Positions 1 through 9,460 of a stretch of 64,000 bases of DNA are shown piece after piece. The stretch's first letter is position 1. The number at the start of each line of letters is the position of its first letter. This DNA comes from Chryseobacterium culicis (GTDB taxonomy: Bacteria > Bacteroidota > Bacteroidia > Flavobacteriales > Weeksellaceae). The translations under genes and the position numbers were made by a program. The notes under the pieces are model-generated. The model made no database searches and was not told where the DNA came from. It saw only the letters and a program-made list of their open reading frames with translations. The stretch is taken from the NCBI RefSeq assembly GCF_900108365.1, contig NZ_FNWQ01000002.1, positions 372,001 to 436,000 on the forward strand. Reading direction: 5' to 3'.

Positions 1-11
1 AATTTTAATGC

Positions 12-1367
12 CTATTGGTCTGCTTCCACATTTTGCGCGGCATTTTCCTTTTCAACCAAAACATACTGGGAAGAAATCCACCCAATGATCTGACTGATTA
101 TTTTCATGATCATTTCAAATTCAGTTACAGCAGTTACTCCCGGTACGAGCTTCACAGCGGGTTTGGGTAATGGCTGTGGTAAAATAAGACCGTTTACCGG
201 CGGATTAGTGCCTGCTGCAGGAATACCGTTATACATCCCGACATGCTGCACGGACAACTGAAGCATGTAGTCCTGTAAAGTCTGAGGAGGTGTTTTGATG
301 GTAATCGAAGAGCTGCTTGTGTGCTGAAGCTGGCCCGGTAGCGATTGGTTTTGTATTCTCGTATAGCTGGCTCCTGAACTGGAAGAATTACTAATCGCCA
401 TTTTTTGTAAAGCTTTTAGTATGGAGGCTGTCATATTTGTAGTAGCCTGGCCATATATAGTGGCTATTTTCGCCAGTTCTGATACCGTCCATGCATGAGG
501 TACAACATCAAGGTCATTCCAATGCATCGTATTCCAGCTTTGGTAAGTACCTGTCTGCTGCTGCCATCCCGGGGGCAGCGGTGGGAATTTACTGTTGAAA
601 AGATCGGCAAATTTTGCTTCTCCCGGTGTTGGTCCTGCCGTAGGGTAAACAAGCGTTACTCCGAAAGCATTCAGATCTTTATTTTCTTTGAGATAAAGAG
701 CCAGGGTAGGAGATAATGCTCCCGCCAGGCTGTGTCCGCAAAATATAATAGCTGTTCCCGGTTCCGGATGTAACCCTGCAAGAAATTGCTGCAGGGTTGT
801 ATTGGGAGAAGCTGCATTATTGGGGCTGATAAGTTCTAAAAGGATGCTTACACCAGTAGCTGTCCCTTTTGAAATATAAGGGTCTGTATTATTATATGCC
901 GATGGAGCGAAATTGGAAGGATTATACGTTGTCCAGTTTACCACTTCGGCAACTGAGAAATCTTCTGTTTCCCAATCGTACAGTGAAGAAGGATTAGTGG
1001 CTGCAATAGCCACAACGTAGGTAGGCAATGTAGGCCCTCCAGGAAATGCAACTGATTCAGACTTTACTACATATAATGCATTGTCTGCAACACCGGTAGG
1101 AATCCCTTTTTTATCTTTTTCTTCGATCAGGGCAGGACCCCAGACAAGTTCCCAGCTTCCTAATACCGGAAGAACAGAAGGGTCTGCTGTAGAAGGTGTC
1201 GTCTGGCCCATTATTTTAACTGGCGGAACATTGTTAAAATAAAATGATAGATCATACTGAAGCTGTTCCTGCAGCTGGATGCCCAAACCGTTGTAGCCTC
1301 CTGCACGGTTGGCAAGACCTGCCATACCAAAAACCTGTTGATAGGCGTCTAAAGATGGATTTGTCAT
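12..1367 (-). CDS. Class 3 lipase-like serine hydrolase
   Basis: Predicted alpha/beta hydrolase of the lipase class 3 type, 451 residues. The nucleophile elbow GHSLAG lies at about residues 211-216, so Ser213 is the likely nucleophile, preceded by a hydrophobic strand (TAIIF). Downstream, the segment WNDLDVVPHAW around residues 285-295 offers the Asp and His expected in such enzymes. There is no signal peptide or lipobox, so it is either cytoplasmic or exported by another route. The N-terminal 120 residues do not resemble anything I recognise. It is transcribed away from frr across a 400-base gap and ends 12 bases from the window edge, so its downstream context is unknown. The substrate cannot be told from sequence; lipase is a fold-level call. 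Confidence 0.75.
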   Translation of the reverse strand: MTNPSLDAYQQVFGMAGLANRAGGYNGLGIQLQEQLQYDLSFYFNNVPPVKIMGQTTPSTADPSVLPVLGSWELVWGPALIEEKDKKGIPTGVADNALYVVKSESVAFPGGPTLPTYVVAIAATNPSSLYDWETEDFSVAEVVNWTTYNPSNFAPSAYNNTDPYISKGTATGVSILLELISPNNAASPNTTLQQFLAGLHPEPGTAIIFCGHSLAGALSPTLALYLKENKDLNAFGVTLVYPTAGPTPGEAKFADLFNSKFPPLPPGWQQQTGTYQSWNTMHWNDLDVVPHAWTVSELAKIATIYGQATTNMTASILKALQKMAISNSSSSGASYTRIQNQSLPGQLQHTSSSSITIKTPPQTLQDYMLQLSVQHVGMYNGIPAAGTNPPVNGLILPQPLPKPAVKLVPGVTAVTEFEMIMKIISQIIGWISSQYVLVEKENAAQNVEADQ

Positions 1368-1812
1368 GATGTGATTGGTTTTAAATTAGTTTTAGATTTT
1401 TAATTAATTAAGAAATGTCTTCGCTAAGACTTTCCGTTTATTCTGGTAAACATTCCATTTAAAATATCTGTCAATGTTTCGTTTAAAAGAATAGAGTAAA
1501 GGAAGCTATTAAAAATGATATCACACTAAGTAGAAATAACCAAAATTTAGGATCGGTATTTTTACCGGAAGCTTTTGCTTTAAATTGGATTTTAACTGAA
1601 AAAACAAGTTTCTTTTTCCAAAGAGAAGATAAGTACACAAAATCCATGTTGGAAATAGCTATTATTTGAAAACAATCATTATTTTTGCACCACTGAATAA
1701 TAAAAATTAGTTTAAAAGCAGTAAAAACATACTTGATATTAATGATGTTTTTTTATTTAACTGATTTTAAACGTATTAATAGATGTGTAATTTATCAAAC
1801 TTTAATATAATA
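1368..1812. other. Divergent intergenic region between lipase gene and frr
   Basis: No gene is seen in this AT-rich stretch. It must carry the promoters of the divergent lipase gene and of frr. The only clear element is a TATTTTTG box at 1680-1687 facing frr. Confidence 0.5.
1680..1687 (+). promoter_or_regulatory. Candidate -7 element of frr promoter
   Basis: TATTTTTG matches the Bacteroidota -7 consensus TAnnTTTG. No TTG sits at the usual 17-23 spacing (the nearest are 11 and 28 bases away), so only the -7 half is supported. It would leave a leader of roughly 120 bases before the frr start. Confidence 0.4.
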
Positions 1813-2367
1813 ATGGAAGAATTAGATCTTATATTAGAATCTGTAAAACAAGACATGGATGCAGCTGTAAAGCACCTGGATCACGCATTTCAAAGAATTA
1901 GAGCAGGACGTGCTTCTACGGCAATGGTTCAGGATGTAATGGTAGAATATTATGGAGCAATGACTCCTATCAACCAGGTTGCGAATGTTTCTGTTCCGGA
2001 TGCAATGACAATCTCTATTCAACCTTGGGACAGAACAGCCATTAATGCGATTGAAAAAGCAATCATTAACTCCAACTTAGGTTTTGCACCTTCTAACAAC
2101 GGAGAAAACATTATTCTGAATGTTCCGCCTTTAACAGAAGAAAGAAGAAAAGAGCTTGCAAAACAGGCTAAAGTAGAAGCTGAGCAGACTAAAGTAACGG
2201 TTAGAAATGCAAGACAAGACGGTTTAAAAGAACTTAAAAAGCTGGAAGGAGTTTCTGAGGATGTTGTAAAAGGAGTGGAAGAAGAAATTCAGACTTATAC
2301 CGATAAATATGTGAAGCTTTGTGATGAGCACCTTAAAACAAAAGAGGCTGAAATTATGAAAGTATAA
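1813..2367 (+). CDS. frr: Ribosome recycling factor
   Basis: RRF works with EF-G to split the post-termination ribosome in the cytoplasm. The product from ATG 1813 is 184 residues, the usual RRF length. It has the typical N-terminal helix, the FQRIRAGRAS segment, and the signature NVPPLTEERRKEL near residues 104-116, followed by the long C-terminal helices. An upstream in-frame ATG at 1783 would add ten residues (MCNLSNFNII) with no counterpart in the family, so 1813 is preferred. The usual neighbour pyrH is not here; the gene seems to form its own transcription unit, closed by a strong terminator 20 bases after the stop. Confidence 0.95.
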   Translation: MEELDLILESVKQDMDAAVKHLDHAFQRIRAGRASTAMVQDVMVEYYGAMTPINQVANVSVPDAMTISIQPWDRTAINAIEKAIINSNLGFAPSNNGENIILNVPPLTEERRKELAKQAKVEAEQTKVTVRNARQDGLKELKKLEGVSEDVVKGVEEEIQTYTDKYVKLCDEHLKTKEAEIMKV

Positions 2368-2388
2368 TTTTCGGTTTGAAAATACAGA

Positions 2389-2418
2389 AGAGGTTTCCGT
2401 TGGGAAACCTCTTTTTTA
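2389..2418 (+). terminator. Rho-independent terminator after frr
   Basis: A 10-bp perfect stem (AGAGGTTTCC/GGAAACCTCT) with a four-base loop, followed by a run of T. Confidence 0.9.
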
Positions 2419-2557
2419 TGGCCTTATTTTTTCATTTTTATAATGCAATGCATCGTTGTTCCATACTATATTGATAGATATTTACGTTCATTCATTATAT
2501 TATTAAAACTATTCTTGTATTTTTATATATAATACAAAGAAATTAAACATTAAAGTG

Positions 2558-3616
2558 ATGACAAAGATTATCGGGGTAGGTAACTACATCCCATCGGAAA
2601 CAATAACCAATCTATTTTTTGACCAACATATTTTTCTTAATGAACAAGGGGTATTACTAAAAGAAAATAATGCTTCTATTACAGATAAATTAAAAAAGAT
2701 CACAGGGATTGAAGAAAGGAGATATGCCCAAAGCACTCAGGTTACTTCGGATCTGGGCGTTATAGCGGCCCGCTCCGCAATAGAAAATGCAGACATAGAT
2801 CCTGAAACCTTAGACTATATCATATTTGCGCATAATTTTGGAGATGTGCGTTTCGGGACAGTTCAGTCTGATACGGTGCCAAGCCTTGCAGCAAGGGTAA
2901 AACATGTATTGGGAATTAAAAATAATTTTTGTGTTGCCTATGACGTTCTGTTTGGGTGCCCTGGCTGGATTGAAGGCGTAATTCAGGCTCATGCATTTAT
3001 TAAATCCGGGATGGCAAAAAGATGTCTGGTGATTGGTGCAGAAACACTTTCTCGGGTGGTGGATATCCATGACAGAGACAGCATGATCTATGCTGACGGA
3101 GCGGGAGCAGCGGTTTTGGAGGTCAATAATGATGATGATTCCGGTATAAAGGCTCATTTGTCAGCTTCTTATACGCTTGAAGAGAAAGACTATCTGTATT
3201 TTGGAAAATCTTACAACAACGAAAGCTGTCCGGATACAAGATATATCAAAATGGATGGCAGAAAAATATATGAATTTGCTTTGGTAAATGTTCCGGACGC
3301 CATGAAGAGATGCCTGGACAGCAGTGGATATTCTATCAGCCAGTTGAATAAAATAATTATTCATCAGGCTAATGAAAAAATGGATGAAGCCATCGTTAAC
3401 CGGTTTTATCAGCTGTATGGAATTCCGGTTCCTGAAAATATAATGCCTATGGTGATTCAAAAACTGGGAAACAGCAGTGTGGCTACTATTCCTTCCTTGC
3501 TGACCATGATTTTACAGGATGAGCTGGAACATCATAAGATTCAGAAGGGGGATGTTGTCCTTTTCGCTTCAGTGGGAGCAGGAATGAATATTAATGCTTT
3601 TGTCTATAAGTTTTAA
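2558..3616 (+). CDS. 3-oxoacyl-ACP synthase III family protein (FabH-like)
   Basis: Thiolase-fold ketoacyl synthase III, the type that condenses an acyl-CoA starter with malonyl-ACP. All three catalytic residues are visible: Cys134 in LFGCPGW, His269 in IIHQAN and Asn304 in LGNSSVAT. At 352 residues it is slightly longer than housekeeping FabH because of an N-terminal insert (residues 20-45). ATG 2558 is preferred over the adjacent GTG at 2555. It stands alone, not next to plsX, rpmF or other fab genes, so it may be a second synthase with a specialised starter, for example in pigment or secondary lipid synthesis. That role is inference. Confidence 0.85.
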   Translation: MTKIIGVGNYIPSETITNLFFDQHIFLNEQGVLLKENNASITDKLKKITGIEERRYAQSTQVTSDLGVIAARSAIENADIDPETLDYIIFAHNFGDVRFGTVQSDTVPSLAARVKHVLGIKNNFCVAYDVLFGCPGWIEGVIQAHAFIKSGMAKRCLVIGAETLSRVVDIHDRDSMIYADGAGAAVLEVNNDDDSGIKAHLSASYTLEEKDYLYFGKSYNNESCPDTRYIKMDGRKIYEFALVNVPDAMKRCLDSSGYSISQLNKIIIHQANEKMDEAIVNRFYQLYGIPVPENIMPMVIQKLGNSSVATIPSLLTMILQDELEHHKIQKGDVVLFASVGAGMNINAFVYKF

Positions 3617-3621
3617 AAAAT

Positions 3622-3652
3622 AAAAGAGGCTCCATGCTGGAGCCTCTTTCTT
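3622..3652. terminator. Bidirectional terminator between convergent genes
   Basis: Perfect 11-bp stem AAAGAGGCTCC/GGAGCCTCTTT with a five-base loop, A-rich on the left and T-rich on the right. It sits between the FabH-like gene and the convergent gene that ends at 3652. Confidence 0.85.
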
Positions 3653-4443
3653 TATTTACAATTCTCATTATAATCGTAGATCACTTCATTAATAATGGAA
3701 AGCTTATCAACGGTAGCATTGCTGATTTCATCGCGGATAAATTTCCCGAAGCCGGATCTTTTCTTCTCTTCATTTTTCAGTGATCCGTATTCTCCTTTGG
3801 TGATTTTCGCTTTTACGTACGGACAGTCCGCAAGGATAATTTTTGCTTTTGCGGGAGTAAGTTCCTCTACTTTTCCTCCTTTTTTAGAAAAAATATAATT
3901 CGGGTTTTCTCTTAACCGGTCCGTCTCCGCCTGAGAAATAGCCTGTGTACTATTAGCTGAAAGCGCAGTAGGATAGCCATAGAGCTTATAAACCATTACT
4001 TTCCCTTCTGCTACTACCTCTGCAAACTGTTCCGTTCTGGAAAGATTATTGATTGCCTTAAAGCCTGCCGCCAGTCCTGTTGAACTTTCAGAGCTGTTTA
4101 AAGCTTCTCTCATATTCGAATATTTTACAGATTTAAAAATCCTTGGAGTATCCCCCTGATACAGCATATATTCTTTAATATCATCTGTGTCATAGGTCTT
4201 GAATTTAATTCTGTTCTTTACCTTATCAATATCTGCAATGGCTGCAAACTTTACCTTTAACTGATTTTGCCAGGGACTGGAATATCCTCCGTGCAACTGT
4301 ACAACACCTTCAATTTTCTTTCCGGACTTATCAATAATATAGCCGTATTTCTCGCCGTTATAGGTTCCGTTTTCATCCTGATCCTGAGCATAAGCATTCA
4401 GAGACAGAAGACCGAACAGGCCAATAAGTAGTAATTTCTTCAT
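3652..4443 (-). CDS. Exported protein of unknown function
   Basis: 263 residues beginning with a standard signal peptide (MKKLLLIGLFGLLSLNAYAQ, cleavage after AYA). The mature protein starts with a short acidic segment and then GYIIDKSGKKIEGVVQLHGG, a beta-rich opening. It contains several Lys-rich stretches and the C-terminal helix FIRDEISNATVDKLSIINEVIYDYNENCK ends in a lone Cys. I do not recognise the family. Export to the periplasm or outer membrane is likely; there is no lipobox and no T9SS C-terminal domain. It is probably monocistronic, flanked by terminators on both sides. Confidence 0.75.
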   Translation of the reverse strand: MKKLLLIGLFGLLSLNAYAQDQDENGTYNGEKYGYIIDKSGKKIEGVVQLHGGYSSPWQNQLKVKFAAIADIDKVKNRIKFKTYDTDDIKEYMLYQGDTPRIFKSVKYSNMREALNSSESSTGLAAGFKAINNLSRTEQFAEVVAEGKVMVYKLYGYPTALSANSTQAISQAETDRLRENPNYIFSKKGGKVEELTPAKAKIILADCPYVKAKITKGEYGSLKNEEKKRSGFGKFIRDEISNATVDKLSIINEVIYDYNENCK

Positions 4444-4522
4444 GGTTTTGTTTTAAACTCCAGCAAATATAAATTTTTAAATCCAAAATATGATAAAACA
4501 AAATATTTTACTTGAATCCATC

Positions 4523-4560
4523 AAAAAAGCTCCGATAATCTTCGGAGCTTTTTGTTTTTT
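4523..4560 (-). terminator. Terminator after lptF
   Basis: Stem AAGCTCCGA/TCGGAGCTT extended by A/T pairs, six-base loop, with T-rich flanks on both strands. It lies just past the stop of the lptF-like gene. Confidence 0.8.
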
Positions 4561-4575
4561 AGGGTAACATCGGAA

Positions 4576-6033
4576 TTATTGGTATCTCTGATGTTCTTTA
4601 CTTTTTGCAAACCTTTTGGTGATGGGTTTAAATAATGCCTTGTATTTCTCAGCATCAAATAATTGTGAGTCTGTGAGTGCTTTATACGTCATCCATACTC
4701 CGAAAGGAAGAAGAATAAGGTTCGGAAGCCAGGCTGCCAGATAAGGGTTCATTTTTCCGCTCCATGAAAGGTTTTCTACCCCTACATTCATTACGTAGAA
4801 AACGATGAAAATAACAATAGCGATAATTACCGGAAGACCCATTCCTCCTTTTCTGATAATAGAACCCAAACTTGCTCCAATCAGGAAGAAAATAATACAG
4901 GTCACCGAATAGGCTATGATTCTCTGCTGGTAGATTACTACTTTGCTGAAATATTTTACATTGGAGCTGTATTCGTTCTTTTTAGAATCTAAAGTAGATT
5001 TCAAATTATCCAATCTGTTGTAGGAATTATAAAGAATTTCAAGTTTTTTATCACCTTTTACAGTATCCAGTTTTATCTGGGTTTTCGGCGCTACTTTATG
5101 TTTGTTGCCTTTGTCCATATAGCTGACCACAGAATTGGTCTGGTTAAGGACCTCAGATCCTACGTTATCAAAAAACTGCTTATTATCTTTTTTCGTTTTG
5201 CTCACCGTTTCGTTAAGCTGATTATAAGTCTGGAAACGATAATCATCTGTAATCTGTTCTTTTTCGATGGCTTTATTGATGATTTCACTAATATCAAAAT
5301 GGGAAACCAGCGTATCAAACTTAATAGCCTGATCGGGCTGCTTCACTCTTACATTATCTCCTTTCCCGGCAAAAGCATCTTCGAAGACATATCCGTTATA
5401 CAGCACAAGTTTCAAAAAGTTCTTATTGACTGCAGGTACAAATTTGCCTTTTTCTGCCACCACAGATTGTTGATTTTCATAAGCATTGGCTTTCTTGTGG
5501 ACAAAAACACCTTCGATATTCTCTCCGTTTTCTCCGTATATCTTATCAAACTTCACCATATAACCCGGAATCTGATCAATAAACTGACCCGGAGTAAAGT
5601 TGATGGCCGGCTTCGTTTGGGCAATGTTGAAAAGCATGTTTTTCGCTTTTTTCTGAAAATCCGGAATAATGTTGTTGGAAAAGAAAAACAGCATGATGGC
5701 AAGTGCCGTAGAGATTCCCAGCAGGGGAGTCATTACTCTGGTCAGAGGAATTCCTGCCGCTTTCATTGCTGCAAGTTCATAACGTTCCCCAAATTCCCCG
5801 AATGACATAATGCTCGCCAGTAGAATCGTAAGCGGGAGAACCATACTGATGACGTTTACCCCAAGATAAAAAAGAAGTTTGAGGATCTGCCAATAGCTTA
5901 ATCCTTTTCCCATAAACTGCCCTAACTGAACCCAGATAATGTTTACAATAAAAATGAAAAACAATACGCTGAATATAAAGAAAAACGGTCCAAAGAAGGT
6001 TTTTATGATATATCGGTCTAGTATTTTTAACAT
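4576..6033 (-). CDS. lptF: LptF/LptG-family permease (YjgP/YjgQ)
   Basis: Inner-membrane permease of the Lpt ABC transporter that extracts lipopolysaccharide and passes it to the periplasmic bridge. 485 residues with the family layout: the N-terminal DRYIIKTFFGPF motif, three membrane segments in the first 125 residues, a cytoplasmic coupling segment GERYELAAMKAAGIPL around residue 85, a large periplasmic domain (about 130-370), then three further membrane segments. The periplasmic domain is longer than in E. coli LptF/G, as is common in Bacteroidota. Whether it acts as F or G cannot be decided from sequence. It follows lolA and ftsK in the same direction, but a hairpin 16 bases before its start may uncouple it from them. 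Confidence 0.88.
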   Translation of the reverse strand: MLKILDRYIIKTFFGPFFFIFSVLFFIFIVNIIWVQLGQFMGKGLSYWQILKLLFYLGVNVISMVLPLTILLASIMSFGEFGERYELAAMKAAGIPLTRVMTPLLGISTALAIMLFFFSNNIIPDFQKKAKNMLFNIAQTKPAINFTPGQFIDQIPGYMVKFDKIYGENGENIEGVFVHKKANAYENQQSVVAEKGKFVPAVNKNFLKLVLYNGYVFEDAFAGKGDNVRVKQPDQAIKFDTLVSHFDISEIINKAIEKEQITDDYRFQTYNQLNETVSKTKKDNKQFFDNVGSEVLNQTNSVVSYMDKGNKHKVAPKTQIKLDTVKGDKKLEILYNSYNRLDNLKSTLDSKKNEYSSNVKYFSKVVIYQQRIIAYSVTCIIFFLIGASLGSIIRKGGMGLPVIIAIVIFIVFYVMNVGVENLSWSGKMNPYLAAWLPNLILLPFGVWMTYKALTDSQLFDAEKYKALFKPITKRFAKSKEHQRYQ

Positions 6034-6048
6034 GCGCCAAAATTAATC

Positions 6049-6079
6049 AAAAAGCCACAAAGTTTACTTGTGGCTTTTT
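6049..6079 (-). terminator. Hairpin terminator/attenuator between lolA and lptF
   Basis: Perfect 11-bp stem AAAAAGCCACA/TGTGGCTTTTT. Read on the minus strand it is followed by a T run and ends only 16 bases before the lptF start codon. It could terminate most transcripts after lolA or act as an attenuator in front of lptF. Confidence 0.75.
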
Positions 6080-6143
6080 ATATTTTGTTATTTTTTTAAC
6101 TTTAAAAGTAAATTTGCGGGGTTGCAGATTCACTTTCAGCTTT

Positions 6144-6791
6144 TTAAAGTTCTGTAACGACGTAGTTTTTAAACTTATTCTTGTCAAAAACAAACATATT
6201 AGGATCCAGTTCCTGATTTTCTTTATATTCTTTAATAGCGATGACGGCAACATCTTTGTTGTTTCCGTGCTGCTCCAGTTTTACCATCTGCTTTTTTGCA
6301 GAATCTACAAAAAGATACACAAACTGTATTCCGTTTGCCTTTACAGGAGTAAGCTTAATAAAATCTGTATTTACACCATTTACCATTTTTTTACCGTTAT
6401 ACGTTACATTATAATCGTTTCTGTAGGTAGTAAGATAGTTGATAGGAGAGAACATCGTGCTGCTTCCGTTAGGTTTGGCAATGGTAACTTCCATATCATC
6501 AGCATTGATGTTATAGATTTTGTTTCCGTCAAAGATCTGTTCTGTATCCATGATCTTTAGTTTATACTTTTCTCCTGCAGCGTAGTAAATACCAGGTTCA
6601 GTTTTCGTAACCTTTCCGTTCAGGCCGCTTCCAAAAGAAAATTTGAAGTACGAATTCTTTTTAGAATTATAGTTGGCTGTAATATCATCCAATATCTTTT
6701 TAGCTTTGGCATCAATCTTCTGAGCACTTGCCATACCTGCTGCACCTACAATAAAACTTCCTAATATAACTTTTGAAATAATATTTTTCAT
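6144..6791 (-). CDS. lolA: LolA-like outer-membrane lipoprotein carrier
   Basis: Periplasmic chaperone that ferries lipoproteins from the inner to the outer membrane. 215 residues with a signal peptide (cleavage after GMASA). The mature part reads as the LolA half-barrel: the N-terminal helix AKKILDDITANYNS, beta strands with KFSFGSGLNGK, and the pair IYYAAGEKYKLKIMDTEQIFDGNKIYNIN typical of LolA/LolB folds. It lies between ftsK and lptF, a gene order I associate with Bacteroidota. In flavobacteria no separate LolB is expected. The gap to ftsK is about 60 bases with no terminator, so co-transcription with ftsK is likely. Confidence 0.88.
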   Translation of the reverse strand: MKNIISKVILGSFIVGAAGMASAQKIDAKAKKILDDITANYNSKKNSYFKFSFGSGLNGKVTKTEPGIYYAAGEKYKLKIMDTEQIFDGNKIYNINADDMEVTIAKPNGSSTMFSPINYLTTYRNDYNVTYNGKKMVNGVNTDFIKLTPVKANGIQFVYLFVDSAKKQMVKLEQHGNNKDVAVIAIKEYKENQELDPNMFVFDKNKFKNYVVTEL

Positions 6792-6853
6792 TTTTTTATT
6801 TAATAATCTTTAGACATTTCAATTTTTGAAGGTTAAATCTTGCAATTTTTCCC

Positions 6854-9439
6854 TTAACTACGCAGATCTTCCAAAAACTGTTCCAAAGAATGAAGATCGC
6901 TGATCAGCACCTCTCTTGCTTTAGCTCCGTTGAACCCTCCCACGATACCACTTGCTTCAAGCTGATCCATAATTCTTCCGGCTCTGTTATATCCAAGTTT
7001 CAACTGTCTCTGAAGCATTGATGTAGAACCCTGCTGTGTAGAAACAATAATTCTTGCCGCTTCTTCAAATAAAGCATCTTTTTCATTCGGATCGAAAGCG
7101 CCTACAGTGCTGGTAGAGTCTTCAGAAACATATTCAGGAAGTAAGAATGCTGACGAATAGCCTTTTTGCTCGCCGATAAACTCTGCCAGTCTTTCCACTT
7201 CCGGAGTATCTACAAACGCACACTGAAGTCTTAAGATCTCATTTCCGTTGAAATAAAGCATATCTCCCTTACCGATCAGCTGATCTGCTCCCGGAGAATC
7301 CAGGATAGTTCTGGAATCCACGCTGGAGATTACTCTAAAGGCAGCTCTTGCTGGGAAGTTGGCCTTGATCATCCCTGTAATTACGTTTACAGATGGTCTC
7401 TGTGTAGCAACTATAAGGTGAATTCCTACTGCTCTTGCTAGCTGGGCTAGTCTGGCGATTGGCAGCTCAACTTCTTTTCCTGCGGTCATGATCAAATCTG
7501 CGAACTCGTCTACCACCAATACTATATAAGGTAAGTAACGGTGCCCGTTTTCCGGATTCAATTTTCTTTCGGCAAATTTCTTATTGTATTCTTTTAAATT
7601 TTTGCAGAATGCATTTTTAAGAAGATCATATCTCGTATCCATTTCAATACACAGAGAGTTCAGCGTATTAATTACTTTATTGGTATCTGTAATGATCGCC
7701 TCTTCTGCATCAGGCAGCTTCGCCAAATAGTGTCTTTCAATTTTTGAGTATAATGAAAGTTCCACTTTTTTGGGATCTACCATTACAAACTTCAGTTCGC
7801 TTGGGTGCTTTTTATAGAGTAGGGAAGTAAGGATTGCATTAATCCCTACCGATTTACCCTGTCCTGTGGCACCAGCCATTAGCAGGTGAGGCATTTTTGA
7901 AAGGTCAGCCATGAAGATCTCATTAGAAATAGTCTTTCCGAAAACTACCGGAAGGTCCATATCCGTATTCTGGAATTTCTGAGAAGCAATTACAGAACGC
8001 ATAGAAACCATGGTAGGATTTTTTCTAGGCACTTCAATACCGATAGTTCCTTTCCCCGGCATTGGCGCAATAATCCTGATTCCTAATGCGGAAAGGTTCA
8101 GTGCAATATCATCCTGCAGTTTCTTAATCGCTGCTACCCGAATTCCTGCTTCAGGAACAATTTCATATAATGTAACTGTTGGACCAATGGTTGCTTTGAT
8201 CTCTGCAATTCCTACGTTGAAATTCTTCAGAAGTCCAACAATTTTATTTTTATTTTCTTCTAGTTCTTCTTTGTTGATCGAAATTTCCTCACTGCCATAG
8301 TCTTTCAGTAATTCCACAGGCGGCATTTGAAATTTAGCCAGATCAAGCTTGTGATCATACAAACCATGTTTTTCTACCAGTTCCTGTGACTGTTTCTCGG
8401 AATCATCGAGAACATCAATAACCGGTGCTACTTCTACATTGAATTTAATGTTTTCCTGAGTTCCTGCCGGTGCAGGAGTTACCGCAGGAGATGGAACAGA
8501 TGGCCTGATGTCAAAAGCTTCTTCCGGACTGGAAACGGGAACAACAGGCTTGGTATTCAGGTTTAAACTTACCGGTTGGGAAACTTCTCTGGGTTCTGGT
8601 TCAAAAGAAGTATGGTTGGGGGTGCTAATGGTTTCAATGTTAGCAGAGACCGGAACTTCAGGAAATCCCTTTGGAACGCTTACCGGTTCTGGTTCTTTTA
8701 TAGTGCTTACCGGAGTATGGGGAGTGGCTTTAGAAACTTCACTTACAGTAACCCGCGATGGACTTTCTTCTTCCGCTTCCTCTGCTTCTTCTTTCAGTTC
8801 TTCGTCTGCTTCAAAATCATCATTAGAATCCGGCATCATAGATTTTACTTTTCCAATGGTATTTTCATTGATCCTGTTCAGTTTTGATTTAATAGAACTT
8901 GGACGCAGATTAAACTCAAGAATGAAATATAAAAGAATGCTCGCTGCTAAAACAGTCCACAGACCTACCGCTCCGATAATCGAATTAAGGTAATCCATAA
9001 TCTGATATCCGTAAACACCTCCTAAAACACCCTGTCCTTTCGTAAGTGCTCCCATAAAAATAGGAAGCCAGCAGATAAAAAACAAAGAGTGGCCAATGGT
9101 TTTCCAGGGTTTGAAGATTTTCTTCTTAAGAATAAGCGTACCCACTACCAGAAATAAAAATGCAATGATGAAGGAGGCAATACCAATACTTTCGAAAATA
9201 AAAATATTTCCCAGCCAATCGCCTACCTTACCAAAGATATTTGAAGATTTTATAGTCTTGTCAAGCATGGTTCCCGCCTGGCTCTGGTCTGCTTTCCAGT
9301 TCATTAAATAAGAAATGAAAGAGAGCGCAAGAACAGCCGAGAAAAGGATAAGTGTAAGCCCGAAAAATATACGTGGCTTAGATAAAATTCTGCCTTTTTC
9401 AGGCATTTCAGTCTGTTTTTTTTGTGTCTTTTTGTCCAT
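6854..9439 (-). CDS. ftsK: DNA translocase FtsK/SpoIIIE
   Basis: Septum-bound motor that pumps the terminus DNA into daughter cells and activates XerCD at dif. 861 residues: four membrane segments within 22-180, an acidic then Pro/Ser/Val-rich linker (about 200-345), a motor domain with Walker A GATGQGKSVG near 523-532 and Walker B VLVVDEFADL near 640, and a C-terminal winged-helix gamma domain (about 795-855; LQRQLKLGYNRAGRIMDQLE) that reads the polar KOPS-type sites. All modules are complete. A TAAATTTG box at 9453-9460 lies very close to the start codon, suggesting a very short leader. Confidence 0.96.
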   Translation of the reverse strand: MDKKTQKKQTEMPEKGRILSKPRIFFGLTLILFSAVLALSFISYLMNWKADQSQAGTMLDKTIKSSNIFGKVGDWLGNIFIFESIGIASFIIAFLFLVVGTLILKKKIFKPWKTIGHSLFFICWLPIFMGALTKGQGVLGGVYGYQIMDYLNSIIGAVGLWTVLAASILLYFILEFNLRPSSIKSKLNRINENTIGKVKSMMPDSNDDFEADEELKEEAEEAEEESPSRVTVSEVSKATPHTPVSTIKEPEPVSVPKGFPEVPVSANIETISTPNHTSFEPEPREVSQPVSLNLNTKPVVPVSSPEEAFDIRPSVPSPAVTPAPAGTQENIKFNVEVAPVIDVLDDSEKQSQELVEKHGLYDHKLDLAKFQMPPVELLKDYGSEEISINKEELEENKNKIVGLLKNFNVGIAEIKATIGPTVTLYEIVPEAGIRVAAIKKLQDDIALNLSALGIRIIAPMPGKGTIGIEVPRKNPTMVSMRSVIASQKFQNTDMDLPVVFGKTISNEIFMADLSKMPHLLMAGATGQGKSVGINAILTSLLYKKHPSELKFVMVDPKKVELSLYSKIERHYLAKLPDAEEAIITDTNKVINTLNSLCIEMDTRYDLLKNAFCKNLKEYNKKFAERKLNPENGHRYLPYIVLVVDEFADLIMTAGKEVELPIARLAQLARAVGIHLIVATQRPSVNVITGMIKANFPARAAFRVISSVDSRTILDSPGADQLIGKGDMLYFNGNEILRLQCAFVDTPEVERLAEFIGEQKGYSSAFLLPEYVSEDSTSTVGAFDPNEKDALFEEAARIIVSTQQGSTSMLQRQLKLGYNRAGRIMDQLEASGIVGGFNGAKAREVLISDLHSLEQFLEDLRS

Positions 9440-9452
9440 AATATCAATGTCA

Positions 9453-9460
9453 CAAATTTA
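9453..9460 (-). promoter_or_regulatory. Candidate -7 element of ftsK promoter
   Basis: TAAATTTG on the minus strand, exact to TAnnTTTG. It is 13 bases before the ftsK ATG, so a transcript from it would have almost no leader. No well-spaced -33 TTG is seen. Confidence 0.35.
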
